Part shown: one piece after another, positions 17,500 through 27,743 of the stretch
Layout of the letters: every line of letters starts with the position of its first letter
Position numbering within the stretch: position 1 is the first letter of the stretch
Assembly (NCBI RefSeq): GCF_001435295.1
Contig: NZ_CM003594.1
Location: 2,046,001 to 2,110,000 of the forward strand
Source of the DNA: Psychrobacter sp. P11F6
GTDB lineage: Bacteria > Pseudomonadota > Gammaproteobacteria > Pseudomonadales > Moraxellaceae
Direction: 5' to 3'
DNA length: 64,000 nt
The notes under the pieces: generated by a model
Told to the model about the DNA's origin: nothing
Databases searched by the model: none
What the model saw: only the letters and a program-made list of their open reading frames with translations
Position numbers and translations under genes: made by a program

Positions 17500-20400
17500 T
17501 TAGATGACGTTGGCAATTTCAGTATCAATATAAACTTGAGAAGAAAGGTTGTTTTCTACCTGCCATACGTTATATGTCTGTCCTGCATTATCAGTCACTG
17601 TTTGACCTGTATTTGCCCAATCGCTACCTTGCAAGTCAACAGTATCGTCACTATCACCTTTAACATAGATAGGATTTGACACTTTGGCGTTGACGATATC
17701 TTCCTCTCGAATATTTAAAGTATTGGCACCAGTTCCACTGATATCAATCATTTCGGTTTCAAAGATATCTGAGAAACTGATGGTCTGCTCAGATCCCGTC
17801 AAATTGAAAACATCAGTGTCTTCATTCAAGCTCATGAATGATATGTCAGCATTGTTATTGGCAGTCTCGATACCGTCCTCACCAATTGCTCTGCCTGTGA
17901 CTCCGACTTGCCAATCAATACTGCCTAATAACTCGTTGAGATCTGTCGCTGTCACTTGCAACAACGCTTCATATTCGGTATTACCATTACGATCTACCAT
18001 AAGAACGCCATTTTCATAAGCAAGGTAGTCGCCGATATTACCTGATGTTTGGTTACCATCAAGTAATCCAGTAAGGTCGATCTTATCACCTTGCACTTCG
18101 CTAAAATCGGTCCAGATATCAACACCGTTATTGCCATTACCACCTTCTGTGCCATTTAAATTATTAAATATTAAGGTGTCAGCACCTGCCCCCATAGTGA
18201 AACTATCATCGGCAGCAGAGCCAACTGCGATATCATCATAAATAGAAGCTGTTATGTTTTTGCCAACATTTATTTCTAATGAAGCAGTTTCTTTGACACC
18301 TGTCACAGAAGTGGTTTGATAAGTAAAACTTTCAATCCCAAAGCTCTCACCATTTGGTAGATAGCTATAGCTACCATCTTTAGAAACAGTCAAAGTGCCA
18401 TACAAGCCTTCGATATCAATCGATTTTGCGCCTTGATTTGGATCACTGATAAAGACAGACTTATTCCCAACTTTGATTTCAGTGATATTACTCAGCCCTT
18501 GATCATTATCACTACCAGCAATCAATGAGCCAGTAACAGCAATCACGTCATCGGCTGTATAATCTGCTGAATGGATGACTGTGGTATCAAAAGATATACT
18601 CTGTAAGTTGCCTTTGTTAGTAGTAATCGTCAGCTCATAATTACCTGTAGGCAAATCAGGTAATGAAGCGCTCAATGATGCACTGGCTTTTGTCCCTTCC
18701 ACTGATCCAGTAAAGCTCTCACCAGTTGTGGTATTTAATAATGTATAGGTAATAGTTATATTAGAACCACCAAGAATATTAAGAGAACTAGCGGTAGCTT
18801 CTATAACAATTGGGGCAGCGGCATCATGTTCAGCGATCTCAAATTCTTTTGAATAAGATTTGCCATAATCACCTATTTTGTCTGGTTCATTAATACTGAT
18901 ATTGGTTACCGTATTTTGCGTTTGTACTGCCACTTTATTAAAATCATCAACCGCAGTATGAGTGCTGATCTTGATATTTAGAGTTTCAACCGTAGCTTTA
19001 CCATTGGCGTCTTTAGTCACTAACCTGAATGAGTCAACCTCACCATACGGCGGCTGCCAATTAGGATCACTAGCATTATTATTTACGCTATAGGTATACT
19101 CGCCATTTGCATCGATGGTGAGCTGTCCGTACTTACCTTGATAAGTCATAGGCGAGCCTGAAGTGACCAACGTTTCGCCAACTTTGAGTATCACGGTACT
19201 AGCATCTGGGGTTGCATCCCCTGCTATCTGACCCATAAAACTAGATGGTGAGTTGTAGTCATAGATTTTATCGTAATCTACATATAAGCCATTGCCACTG
19301 AGTACTCCGACACCGCCTGCGGTTAATAAAACGGCTTTATAGTCACCTTCGCCAAACTTTAGAGTCAATGGATCTGATCTTCCACCAAGCAATGGAACAT
19401 TGAACCAGTTTTTCTCAAAGTGCACTTGTACATATTGCCCCGTACTTTCATCTAGCTTATAAACGGCCATGCTGTAAGTTTTTGCAATATCTACTCCACC
19501 ACCGCTACCATGTAAGGTGAGCTCACGCACTTGGTTATCACCGACCGTAAACTCAAGTGGCGGCTTGCCTCCTAATAGCTCAATATCCAACACTGACGAC
19601 GATCCAAGACTTAAGTCAAGAACCCCAAAACCAACAGCATCTTTAATGTCAGAATCCGCTGTATCTAAGGTTACGGTGGGTTCAATATCGACCACTAAGC
19701 TTTCATCTATCTTAACTTGTTTGTCAGCAGGGAGTATATTCAACTGAATAGTGAGATCTGCAGACGCGGTATTACCGTCTGGTGATGCAATCGTATAAGT
19801 GAAACTCTCCTCACTGCCATAAGGTCCACGGAAGTCGTCATTAACCTTATAATCATAAGTACCATCAGGCGATATTGTCAGTGTTCCATATTGTCCTTGA
19901 ATGGTGTTACTACCTGTTTCAAGTTCTTCTACACCATTCACAGAAGTTATTGAAATAACTGTCGTACCACTTGGCAATTCGTCATAACTAAAGCTTGAGT
20001 CTTCATCATCTAAAATATTTCCTGTAACTGAGCCACTGACTTCAGTTGCTTGGGAATAGTCTAAAACCACATCTTTTTCAAACTGTAAAGTATAACCTGT
20101 CAGTGCCGAGACACCTTCACCACCAGACATCACAAAGAGCCATTGACCTTCATCTAAGCTAAAATCAGTATCTTTGGACACCCCACCTAATAAATAGGAC
20201 ACCACCCAGTTTTCTTTTACTTCCTGTAGCTCCCATTCATTTGTAGACTCGTTCAATTTATATAAGCTCAAGTCCATAGTGCCAACAACCTGTACACCGC
20301 CAGCATTACCTTTGACAGTCACTTCGCGCACTTGATTTTCACCTACCTCAAGTACCACTGAGTTTTTGATGACATCAGCGACAACGCCTGCTCCTAGTAC

Positions 20401-23400
20401 TGGCCCTAAACTTGCACCAACCACGGTAAAGCCTGTCTTATTCAAATCTGATGGTTTCTCATTCGGTATTTCTAGCGGATTAGCAACTAATTGTAAATCC
20501 ACAAAATTATCAGCGGCGGCGATGATTTCAGTAGTATTAACTACATAGTCTTTGGTGGTATTTACAATACTTGTATTACCTGCTTTATCGGTTGCTGTAA
20601 TACTCACTTCAATACGCTTATCAGCATCGGCCACCAGAGCCGCACCTGGCACTTCAATACTAAAATTACCAGCAAGGTCTACCACACCTGAATAGATCAC
20701 GCCATTAACCGTCATCGTCAAAGCGTCGCCTTCACGATAATCACCAGAAACGGTGCCAGTAACAGCGATACTACCTTCCGCCTCTATCGCATTGATAACG
20801 TTATCGCCAGTCACATCATCAATGATAATCTCAGTAGTAGTATCATTAGGAGCAATGGTATCGATAGTAATCGTCGCTTTAGTAACATCAGAGCCAACTG
20901 TAGATGTCGCTGTCAGAATCTCAGCGCCTTCTCCCATGGCAGCAACTTGTGCCGAGCCAATAGCAATGCTCCATTTGTTATTGACTCCCACAACCGCAGT
21001 GCCAATAATATCGCCTGCTTGGTTGGTTAAAGTGATGGTATCGCCTACCGCACCAGTACCTGTCACATTAAAGCCATTAACGGCTTCATCAGCATTGACA
21101 ATATTGTCACCAGCAATTGGAGAGGTAATAGTCAAGGCCGTAGCTGGAACAATAGTAATATCAGCGGTCTCAGAACTAACGTTACCTGCTGGATCGTTAG
21201 CAGTGATCGTCAAGGTTTCTAGCCCTTGATTCATGTTGGCAATGTTTTGCTCAGTGACAGTAATAGACCATTTGCCATTAGCTCCTACAACGGCTGTACC
21301 AAGCTCACCATTTATCCCATAAGTTAAGGTAATCGTATCGCCTGCCGTACCAGTACCCGTCACATTAAAGCCATCGATGGCTTCGTCAGCATTAACGACG
21401 TTATCGCCTGCAATAGGTCTGTCGACAGTTAATACTGCAACCGTATCAATGATGATATCTAATGCGGTACTTGGCGTGCTGCTGTTACCCGCTTTGTCTG
21501 TTACCGTGGCAACAATACTATAATCGCCATCTTCGATAATACCGTTAGGGTCACTAGGTATGGTGACATCTGAGATGCCAGATGTGGCTTCAGTAGCTGT
21601 GACAGTGTGCGTGACTTCTATTGGAGCGCCTCCACCCGTTGGCGTCACGGTTAGAGTGATGCTATCACCTGCTAGAGTACCTGTCGGCAGGGTAATTTGA
21701 GTTTGAATGCCATCGGCAATCTCGTCAGCGTTGATGCCCTCCTCAGCTTCTGGTATGGCTATGACTGGGGCAACTTGGGTGGCGCCGTCTTGACCGCCAG
21801 GTGCAGTAGTGTCGACGGTGATATTCACTACTGGGCCATTGCCACTTTCGTTTCCAGCACTGTCTTTAAGGTTGTAGCTGATGTCATGCGTACCTTCTGC
21901 TAAGGCAGTATTTGGAGTCAAGGTGATGGTACCATCAGCATTTTCTACGATGGTTGCCTCAACCACTTTACCATCAACAACTAGTTGAGCAATTTCATCA
22001 ACGCCTAAGGTGCCAGCAGGAATGGTGATACTTGGGGTGTTGTCATTGGTGACCTCACCTGCTTGGATGATTTCTGGAATATCTAAGATATCTCCACTGC
22101 CATCATTGGCAACGTTATCAGTAACAATAAAGGATGCTATTGGCGCATCAGGCGCGGTGGTGTCCACGGTATAGGCTTTGTCCTGAGTCACTGTCCCTGT
22201 GTTCCCTGCTGCGTCCGTGGCTTCAATGCTCACGCGCACGTTGGTATCAGCAGCAAGGTCGCTACCAGCAACCTCAACATTGAATAGGCCATTGGCACCA
22301 ACTTTACCGATGCTCTTGATGCCATTAACGGTTACGGTAACGGCATCGCCTATGGTGAAGTCCCCTGCCACTTGACCTGTAATCGTGACCTGAGCGGCGG
22401 CTTCTTGGCTGTTGATGATGTTGTCATCGGTTAGGCTGTCGATGGTGATTGTGGTGCTGGTGTTATCAGGCGCGGTGGTGTCTACCACACCGATGGTTTC
22501 GGTCAATGCTGCTGATTCGTTACCAGCAGCATCTTTAATGCTGGCAGTGATATCAAGGGTGTCTCCTTCAGCTGGTGCTGGGACTTTTACGGTCACCTGA
22601 TTTGCGGTGATGTCGGCGTCGGTGATCACTTGCTCTTCACCATTGACGATGAGGGTGTCACCAGCAACGGCATTACCAGGAAGGCCTATGACAACGTCTA
22701 CGTTGCCATCAATATCAATTTCTGCGGCGCTGAGGAAGCCGTCACCATTGCCAACGGTAATGTCGGTTGGCGCATCAGGCGCGGTGGTGTCTTCTGCCAA
22801 AATATCAGTAGGCTCAGACTTATTCCCCGCTATATCAGTGGCCGTCACAGTGATAGTCTCACCATCGACTAGTGGCATATCACTGGTATCCACCTCATAG
22901 TTACCATTTTCGTCGGCAGTCACTGTATAGTCAGGATCGCCATCACCATTTGTGTCTACACTAACAATGGCATCCGGCTCAGTAGTTCCTTTAATAAGCG
23001 TACCTTCAGGATTAATCTCAGCGGTTGGCGCATCAGGCGCGGTTAAATCAGGAGCTACTATATTGGTGGAATCAGAAGTATTCCCTGCATTATCTGTTAA
23101 GGTTGCTTCTATTTCTTCTCCATCTACTTGCGGTGGAACCAAGTCAACTTCAAATTCACCATTTTCATTAACTATACCTTCCCCAATGATAGTACCATTT
23201 GGATCTGTGATTTCAACGTTGGCACCTGGCTCACCCTTACCCGTTACTTTACTACCATCTTCACTGATTACTAAACCTGTTGGCGCATCGGGAGCTGTGA
23301 TATCAATTGAAGGCCTATTGTCATTATTATTGTTATCATTATCACTACTACCTAGAGCAGCGCCTATTAACCCTACTCCTGCAAGACCAACTAGCCATGG

Positions 23401-23835
23401 CAATGCATCAAAGCTCTCAGCTTCTGTAGCACCTACCCACCAAGGAGTCGCTTGGGCATTCCCACCTAGCGCCTGACCTTGTATATCACCCATCTGTAGC
23501 TCAGTGACATAATCTGCCACTTCACCTGTATCAGGAACATAGTAATAATAACTACCATCTTCAGCGACGCCAATGAGCGCGCTATCAATATCATCATAGA
23601 ATCCTTCAATAATGAGATCAGGGTCTAGACTGTCATTCTCAAAAGAAATATGAAGATCTTTATCTATTCGCTTAGTAACAATATGGTTCGGAGCTCGACC
23701 AGTTGCTTCATCAAGGAGCTCATAATTAATTTTATCGGCGGCTTTTATTGTAGTAGGTGTGCCCTGCTTTGTGACGACCTTGTGTTCAGCAACCGTTTCA
23801 TTTTGCGTGTTTACTTTGACAGTGATAGTGCTCAT
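17500..23835 (-). CDS. Giant repeat adhesin (BapA/Bap-like), type I secreted
   Basis: This 2111-residue surface protein probably mediates biofilm formation and adhesion. Residues 1-130 form a BapA-prefix-like domain. Residues 145-161 are Gly-rich and hydrophobic, followed by an Asp/Asn linker. From about 178 to 1150 run Ig-like repeats of roughly 90-110 residues, many opening TAPDAPT. A second half alternates two related larger modules with VCBS/BID-like motifs (YGTLTISPDGTYDYKV, YGQLTIDANGEYTYSV, YGTLTVSKDGSYSYLP). A type I secretion target domain begins near 1872 (GSAADDSFTMGAGADTLIF) and the usual tail of such adhesins ends the protein. There is no cleavable signal peptide. AAGGA lies seven bases before the ATG. 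I see no LapG-type double-Ala cleavage motif near the N-terminus. It is flanked by the OmpA lipoprotein and secretion genes. Confidence 0.9.
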   Translation of the reverse strand: MSTITVKVNTQNETVAEHKVVTKQGTPTTIKAADKINYELLDEATGRAPNHIVTKRIDKDLHISFENDSLDPDLIIEGFYDDIDSALIGVAEDGSYYYYVPDTGEVADYVTELQMGDIQGQALGGNAQATPWWVGATEAESFDALPWLVGLAGVGLIGAALGSSDNDNNNNDNRPSIDITAPDAPTGLVISEDGSKVTGKGEPGANVEITDPNGTIIGEGIVNENGEFEVDLVPPQVDGEEIEATLTDNAGNTSDSTNIVAPDLTAPDAPTAEINPEGTLIKGTTEPDAIVSVDTNGDGDPDYTVTADENGNYEVDTSDMPLVDGETITVTATDIAGNKSEPTDILAEDTTAPDAPTDITVGNGDGFLSAAEIDIDGNVDVVIGLPGNAVAGDTLIVNGEEQVITDADITANQVTVKVPAPAEGDTLDITASIKDAAGNESAALTETIGVVDTTAPDNTSTTITIDSLTDDNIINSQEAAAQVTITGQVAGDFTIGDAVTVTVNGIKSIGKVGANGLFNVEVAGSDLAADTNVRVSIEATDAAGNTGTVTQDKAYTVDTTAPDAPIASFIVTDNVANDGSGDILDIPEIIQAGEVTNDNTPSITIPAGTLGVDEIAQLVVDGKVVEATIVENADGTITLTPNTALAEGTHDISYNLKDSAGNESGNGPVVNITVDTTAPGGQDGATQVAPVIAIPEAEEGINADEIADGIQTQITLPTGTLAGDSITLTVTPTGGGAPIEVTHTVTATEATSGISDVTIPSDPNGIIEDGDYSIVATVTDKAGNSSTPSTALDIIIDTVAVLTVDRPIAGDNVVNADEAIDGFNVTGTGTAGDTITLTYGINGELGTAVVGANGKWSITVTEQNIANMNQGLETLTITANDPAGNVSSETADITIVPATALTITSPIAGDNIVNADEAVNGFNVTGTGAVGDTITLTNQAGDIIGTAVVGVNNKWSIAIGSAQVAAMGEGAEILTATSTVGSDVTKATITIDTIAPNDTTTEIIIDDVTGDNVINAIEAEGSIAVTGTVSGDYREGDALTMTVNGVIYSGVVDLAGNFSIEVPGAALVADADKRIEVSITATDKAGNTSIVNTTKDYVVNTTEIIAAADNFVDLQLVANPLEIPNEKPSDLNKTGFTVVGASLGPVLGAGVVADVIKNSVVLEVGENQVREVTVKGNAGGVQVVGTMDLSLYKLNESTNEWELQEVKENWVVSYLLGGVSKDTDFSLDEGQWLFVMSGGEGVSALTGYTLQFEKDVVLDYSQATEVSGSVTGNILDDEDSSFSYDELPSGTTVISITSVNGVEELETGSNTIQGQYGTLTISPDGTYDYKVNDDFRGPYGSEESFTYTIASPDGNTASADLTIQLNILPADKQVKIDESLVVDIEPTVTLDTADSDIKDAVGFGVLDLSLGSSSVLDIELLGGKPPLEFTVGDNQVRELTLHGSGGGVDIAKTYSMAVYKLDESTGQYVQVHFEKNWFNVPLLGGRSDPLTLKFGEGDYKAVLLTAGGVGVLSGNGLYVDYDKIYDYNSPSSFMGQIAGDATPDASTVILKVGETLVTSGSPMTYQGKYGQLTIDANGEYTYSVNNNASDPNWQPPYGEVDSFRLVTKDANGKATVETLNIKISTHTAVDDFNKVAVQTQNTVTNISINEPDKIGDYGKSYSKEFEIAEHDAAAPIVIEATASSLNILGGSNITITYTLLNTTTGESFTGSVEGTKASASLSASLPDLPTGNYELTITTNKGNLQSISFDTTVIHSADYTADDVIAVTGSLIAGSDNDQGLSNITEIKVGNKSVFISDPNQGAKSIDIEGLYGTLTVSKDGSYSYLPNGESFGIESFTYQTTSVTGVKETASLEINVGKNITASIYDDIAVGSAADDSFTMGAGADTLIFNNLNGTEGGNGNNGVDIWTDFSEVQGDKIDLTGLLDGNQTSGNIGDYLAYENGVLMVDRNGNTEYEALLQVTATDLNELLGSIDWQVGVTGRAIGEDGIETANNNADISFMSLNEDTDVFNLTGSEQTISFSDIFETEMIDISGTGANTLNIREEDIVNAKVSNPIYVKGDSDDTVDLQGSDWANTGQTVTDNAGQTYNVWQVENNLSSQVYIDTEIANVI

Positions 23836-23893
23836 AGAATCATCCTTGATTAATTAATTCTAAATGAAATAAGTATCAATTTAGAATGATGAG

Positions 23894-24865
23894 TTAATTT
23901 GGTTGGTTGTCTTGGCTAACAGTAGCAACAACTCGGCGGTTATTTTGCCGTCCCTGCTCAGTGTCATTGGTATCGATAGGCATAGACTCGCCATAACCTA
24001 TAGCGCTTAAACGCATAGCTTCAATACCATATTTATCTATTAAAATATCTTTAACGAGGTTTGCACGGGACTGAGAAATCTTGAGATTATAACTTTCAGA
24101 CCCTCTGCTATCGGTGTGACCTTCTAAGGTCACGTCCGATTTTGGATAAGAATGAATAAAATCCACCATACCATCTAGCACAGCATGATTATTACTTGTC
24201 ATATCTGCACTATCAAAATCAAACAATATATTGAATTGCTTAGGATTTTTAATTTTTATTTGATTGTTCGTCGAAGAACTTTGGAGAGAGGTTTGCGGTA
24301 GCATTTGGTTTGCCGTATTACAATTTGATAAAACACGGCTTATTTGATGGTTTTGACGCATACTTTGATTTAATAATGACAAGGCTTCATCAGCTGATAC
24401 TTGCTGAATAGTAGGGTTACCTGCCTTTGATAGACTTATTTTTAAATACGTCGTTGTTTGAGGTATAAGCGGATAACTCTCAGAATAAGAAACAATCTTA
24501 CCGCTTTCTTTATCTAAGATAGAAGCACTGATAAGCTGAGAGCCATGGCAAATAATTTTTTCTGAATAATAACCATTCTGTAGACTGGTATGAAAAACCT
24601 CATCACGCCCAATACTTATATTGATATTATTTTGATTCTCACTATCATCAGCATGACGAAAAACAACAATCCTACTCTCACTGGCTTTCAAATTACTGTC
24701 GATGGGTACGCGAAACAATTCGCCATTTTTGTCCCACACAGCTTGTTTAACTTGATAATGAGAATCAGAATCAAATGACATTCGCTCATTTTTTACCGTT
24801 TGACAGCCTAATAAACTAATTGCTGCACAAAGTGTTACTGGTAATAGTAAATTTCTGCTATCCAT
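23894..24865 (-). CDS. OmpA-family lipoprotein of the adhesin locus
   Basis: This 323-residue protein has a lipoprotein signal with lipobox AISLLGC (Cys near residue 21). A region of unknown fold covers about 22-205. A C-terminal OmpA-like peptidoglycan-binding domain follows (FDFDSADMTSNN, LEGHTDSRGSESYNLKISQSR, GYGESMPIDTNDTEQGRQNN). It should tether the outer membrane to peptidoglycan. It lies 58 bases upstream of the giant adhesin on the same strand and is probably its first co-transcribed partner. Similar OmpA-adhesin-TolC-ABC-HlyD sets occur at Acinetobacter bap-type loci (established knowledge). A role in anchoring or assembling the adhesin at the surface is inference. Confidence 0.87.
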   Translation of the reverse strand: MDSRNLLLPVTLCAAISLLGCQTVKNERMSFDSDSHYQVKQAVWDKNGELFRVPIDSNLKASESRIVVFRHADDSENQNNINISIGRDEVFHTSLQNGYYSEKIICHGSQLISASILDKESGKIVSYSESYPLIPQTTTYLKISLSKAGNPTIQQVSADEALSLLNQSMRQNHQISRVLSNCNTANQMLPQTSLQSSSTNNQIKIKNPKQFNILFDFDSADMTSNNHAVLDGMVDFIHSYPKSDVTLEGHTDSRGSESYNLKISQSRANLVKDILIDKYGIEAMRLSAIGYGESMPIDTNDTEQGRQNNRRVVATVSQDNQPN

Positions 24866-25805
24866 AGCATTTCATCCTAATAAACGAAAAATTCAGTAAA
24901 GATCTATCCCTTTATTTTCACCTTAGTATTTCTACATAACCAAACAAAAAAATCTAATACGCTTTTTTATAAAGCGCTTACTTTTTTATTATTACCACAA
25001 CACAAACTTTATTATAGCTCGCTATATTTTTATTGCAATCATATAATTTTTTTAAATTTTATGAATATTCTTATTTTTGAATATAAAAAAACTATTCGAG
25101 TTAGCTTTGTACGATCAATCATTAAACCTATGAAAATCATTAATTAGCATAACCTACTGTTTATTCTTCGCTTTCTATCATTAAAATTAATTTATTCAAA
25201 TAAATGAATATATAAGAATGAATAAGTCTCAACAGAGTTTTCTGATAAGTGAGGATGCATTTTTTACCACGGAGATATAGAGGAATTAAGATCGTTTCTC
25301 ATGCAGGAATACTTAGGTGGTAGCTGAATTTTTTCGACGTAAATATTTAAAAACCGCTAAGTGAGTGCCGATAAAGCGATAAGGCATAAAAACTTAGATG
25401 AGAAATCCCAATCAATGACTCAGCATGACGACTTATCGCACTATCTCGGTAGAGAAAATGTTGTTGTCTAGGATTTTTTATTAATAAAAAGACCAGTAAA
25501 CGAAAGGAATGGTTGTTGGAAAATACCCATTAGACATGGCTATTCAACATTTTTTTTAATAGCAAAGCTATATAGGTATAAATAAAATTTATGATAGTCG
25601 AATATTATATATTGAATAATATATGAAATGGTCATTGTCACTTGATACTCATGGAGATAGGATTTTTAGTGGAAAGCGACTTTGATAGTGCGGCATTGAT
25701 TGTACGTAGATAATATAGTGCCTAAAGCCAGCGTGAATAATCTACAACCAAACAACTTGGTTATGGATTATTCACGCGCACCGCATGCTCAGCTCAGAAA
25801 AATGC
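24866..25805. other. 940-base AT-rich region without genes, upstream of the adhesin operon
   Basis: No open frame of useful length or recognisable RNA gene is seen. The right end holds the long hairpin at 25731-25777. The left third is very AT-rich (24900-25100) and should carry the promoter of the OmpA-adhesin transcript. A small hairpin, CGCTTT/AAAGCG, lies at 24960-24976. The length is unusual for this compact window and may reflect complex control of the adhesin or a decayed gene. Confidence 0.6.
25731..25777. terminator. Long perfect inverted repeat after the cupin gene, terminator-like
   Basis: GCGTGAATAATC (25731-25742) pairs perfectly with GATTATTCACGC (25766-25777). Inside it AACCAA (25746-25751) pairs with TTGGTT (25757-25762) around ACAAC. 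The combined hairpin lies 28 bases past the stop codon of the leftward cupin gene. There is no clear T-run, so a Rho-independent role is likely but not certain. Confidence 0.6.
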
Positions 25806-26474
25806 TTACAACCCTATCACTTGCATTAAATGACCTGTCTTGAGATACACTGTAGTCCCTTCAGATCCTGCCTGTATTTGCGCATGCTCACCTGCTGGCA
25901 GACGTATCCAGCCGCTGCGCTGATAAACTTGACCCTCATCTATCAACTCGCCTGCTAAGACCAGTATTTCTGCACCGCCACAGACTGCCTTATTAAACAG
26001 TAACTCGCCTGCCTTGATACGCTGCAAACTCACTTTCTCATTGTCACCTGAGAATAGAGGACAAACATCACGGCTGCCCTGCTGTTGCCAATAAGCATTA
26101 TCTTTAGTATCGATAGCCACATAATGAGGTTCATCAGTTGGCATTTGGCGTAGCTTGACGAAAATCACTGCGCCTTCATCACTATAAGGCTTGTGTCCTG
26201 AGGTCGGTGGATTGCGCAAATACCAACCTGCTGGGTAATGTTCGTCATCTGCAGAAAAAGTACCTGACAATACTAAAATTTCTTCACCACCCGGATGTAG
26301 ATGATGCGGAAAATAAGAATTGGGCGCATAGCGTACAAGGCTAGTGGCACGTGCTTTTTCTGCACCCACACGGTCAAGCATCACGCGCTCTACCCCATTT
26401 TGTGGTGACTTAATCCACTGGTGTTGCTCAGGTGTAAGGGCAGCGCGGCGAGTAAAGTCTGCATGAATAAGCAT
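25806..26474 (-). CDS. ChrR-type cupin protein (tandem cupin)
   Basis: This 222-residue cytoplasmic protein has two cupin halves. The first (about 30-115) is close to the cupin domain of the zinc-binding anti-sigma factor ChrR, with metal-ligand-like HHLHPGGEEILVLSG and PAGWYLRNPPTSGH. The second (about 130-215) keeps the fold pattern (GGAEILVLAGEL, GWIRLPAGEHA) but has fewer His residues. The N-terminal zinc-binding anti-sigma part of ChrR is absent and no sigma-factor gene is adjacent, so it is not an obvious anti-sigma factor. A role in oxidative stress or as a metal-dependent enzyme is possible but unproven. It is a single gene ending at a long hairpin. Confidence 0.78.
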   Translation of the reverse strand: MLIHADFTRRAALTPEQHQWIKSPQNGVERVMLDRVGAEKARATSLVRYAPNSYFPHHLHPGGEEILVLSGTFSADDEHYPAGWYLRNPPTSGHKPYSDEGAVIFVKLRQMPTDEPHYVAIDTKDNAYWQQQGSRDVCPLFSGDNEKVSLQRIKAGELLFNKAVCGGAEILVLAGELIDEGQVYQRSGWIRLPAGEHAQIQAGSEGTTVYLKTGHLMQVIGL

Positions 26475-26598
26475 AAACCATGTCCAAAAATAGTATGATG
26501 AGATGATCCTTTAGCAAACGTCAGATATGATTATTGAACGTTATCGACAGCTAAAGGCGCAATGATTGCACCTCGCTATTATAAACCTTACCGAGTTT

Positions 26599-27462
26599 TC
26601 AACGTACTAAAATCACAGGAGATAGCGTGCTGGCGATAATTTCTGTCGTGGTACTACCAAGGAATAATTGTTGCAATTTCGAATGTCCATAAGCACCCAC
26701 CACCATCATATCAATGTTGTTTTCTACCTGAAACCTTAACAAGCCGTCGACGGCATCGGAGGCAGATAAATGATGTGCCGCGACGCTAAAATCTGCGTCC
26801 TCCAATTGTGCCGCTGCGGCGCTTAAGCTTTGTTTTGACGCGTCGTTATGATTGCCTATCATGACGATATGACCTTGCAACCCTTTTAATACAGGACTCC
26901 TCGCAACCATCCATGCTGCTTTAATAGCCGTTTTGCTACCATCAAAAGCTATCATATATGAGCTGGGTTCTTTGAACGTCTCTGAGCAAATTAATATAGG
27001 AACGTCAGATGCGCGGGCAACGGTTTCGATTTGGCTACCGATATTAATACGGCTGCTTTTGTGATCTTCACCTCGGCGTCCCATGACGATGGCACGATTT
27101 TCTGCTTTGAAATGCTCAATGGCAGGTAACAGCTTACCGCGACGTTGATAGATACGAATATCGACCTGAGTAAAGTTACCTTGGATATGGCTTTTTGCGT
27201 CTTGTACCAAAGCATTGCTATAACTGTTCACCACCTTCGCTCTTTGCTCATCTAACTGTGTTAATTCCTCCAATAAAAACTGGCGGCTATTGACTCCTAT
27301 TGCGCCTGACAAATCGCGTCTGGTCGAGGCTGGAACCTCACTCACATGCAACAACGCTACAGGTAAATTTAACTTACTGGCATACCATGCTGCATAGTCA
27401 CAAACCGATTCAGTCACTGCCGAGCCGTCTATACAGGCTAAAATGTGCTGTGATGTTGTCAT
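26599..27462 (-). CDS. Universal stress protein, tandem UspA domains
   Basis: This 287-residue cytoplasmic protein has two Usp domains (residues about 5-150 and 155-287). The second carries the ATP-binding signature GAYGHSKLQQLFLGSTT (G-x2-G-x9-G-S/T). The first has MGRRGEDHKSSRINIGSQ in the matching place. It starts IACIDGS-like (HILACIDGSAVTES), as usual. Tandem Usp proteins of about 280-310 residues are induced by starvation and stress in many proteobacteria. It stands alone, 124 bases from the cupin gene, and has no clear regulatory site. Confidence 0.9.
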   Translation of the reverse strand: MTTSQHILACIDGSAVTESVCDYAAWYASKLNLPVALLHVSEVPASTRRDLSGAIGVNSRQFLLEELTQLDEQRAKVVNSYSNALVQDAKSHIQGNFTQVDIRIYQRRGKLLPAIEHFKAENRAIVMGRRGEDHKSSRINIGSQIETVARASDVPILICSETFKEPSSYMIAFDGSKTAIKAAWMVARSPVLKGLQGHIVMIGNHNDASKQSLSAAAAQLEDADFSVAAHHLSASDAVDGLLRFQVENNIDMMVVGAYGHSKLQQLFLGSTTTEIIASTLSPVILVR

Positions 27463-27743
27463 ATTCCGTCCTTAAATTTAACGATTTAACCCTATACAGC
27501 TTTCTATACCCACTATAAATATGGTCACCGAAAAACATAGTTACCAAAAAATATAATGGCAAAAAAAGCATATCCACTGCCTTGATAATAACGAATTTAA
27601 ACGGCTTCAGCCAGCGATGTGTGCCCACTTCTACCATAATTAAAAAAAGTCTTGTCATCGTCTAACAACATGCCGTAGCGAATTTTGCTACAATGGTTTT
27701 TTAGCATTTATGATTTAAGTATCCTTATCTAGGTGATGGAATT

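Noticed and set aside
20753..23476. Several open frames of 60-174 codons on the plus strand opposite the adhesin
   Set aside because: They mirror the repeat structure of the adhesin on the other strand, are biased to Ser/Val/Thr in a repeat-driven way and have no ribosome sites or family motifs.
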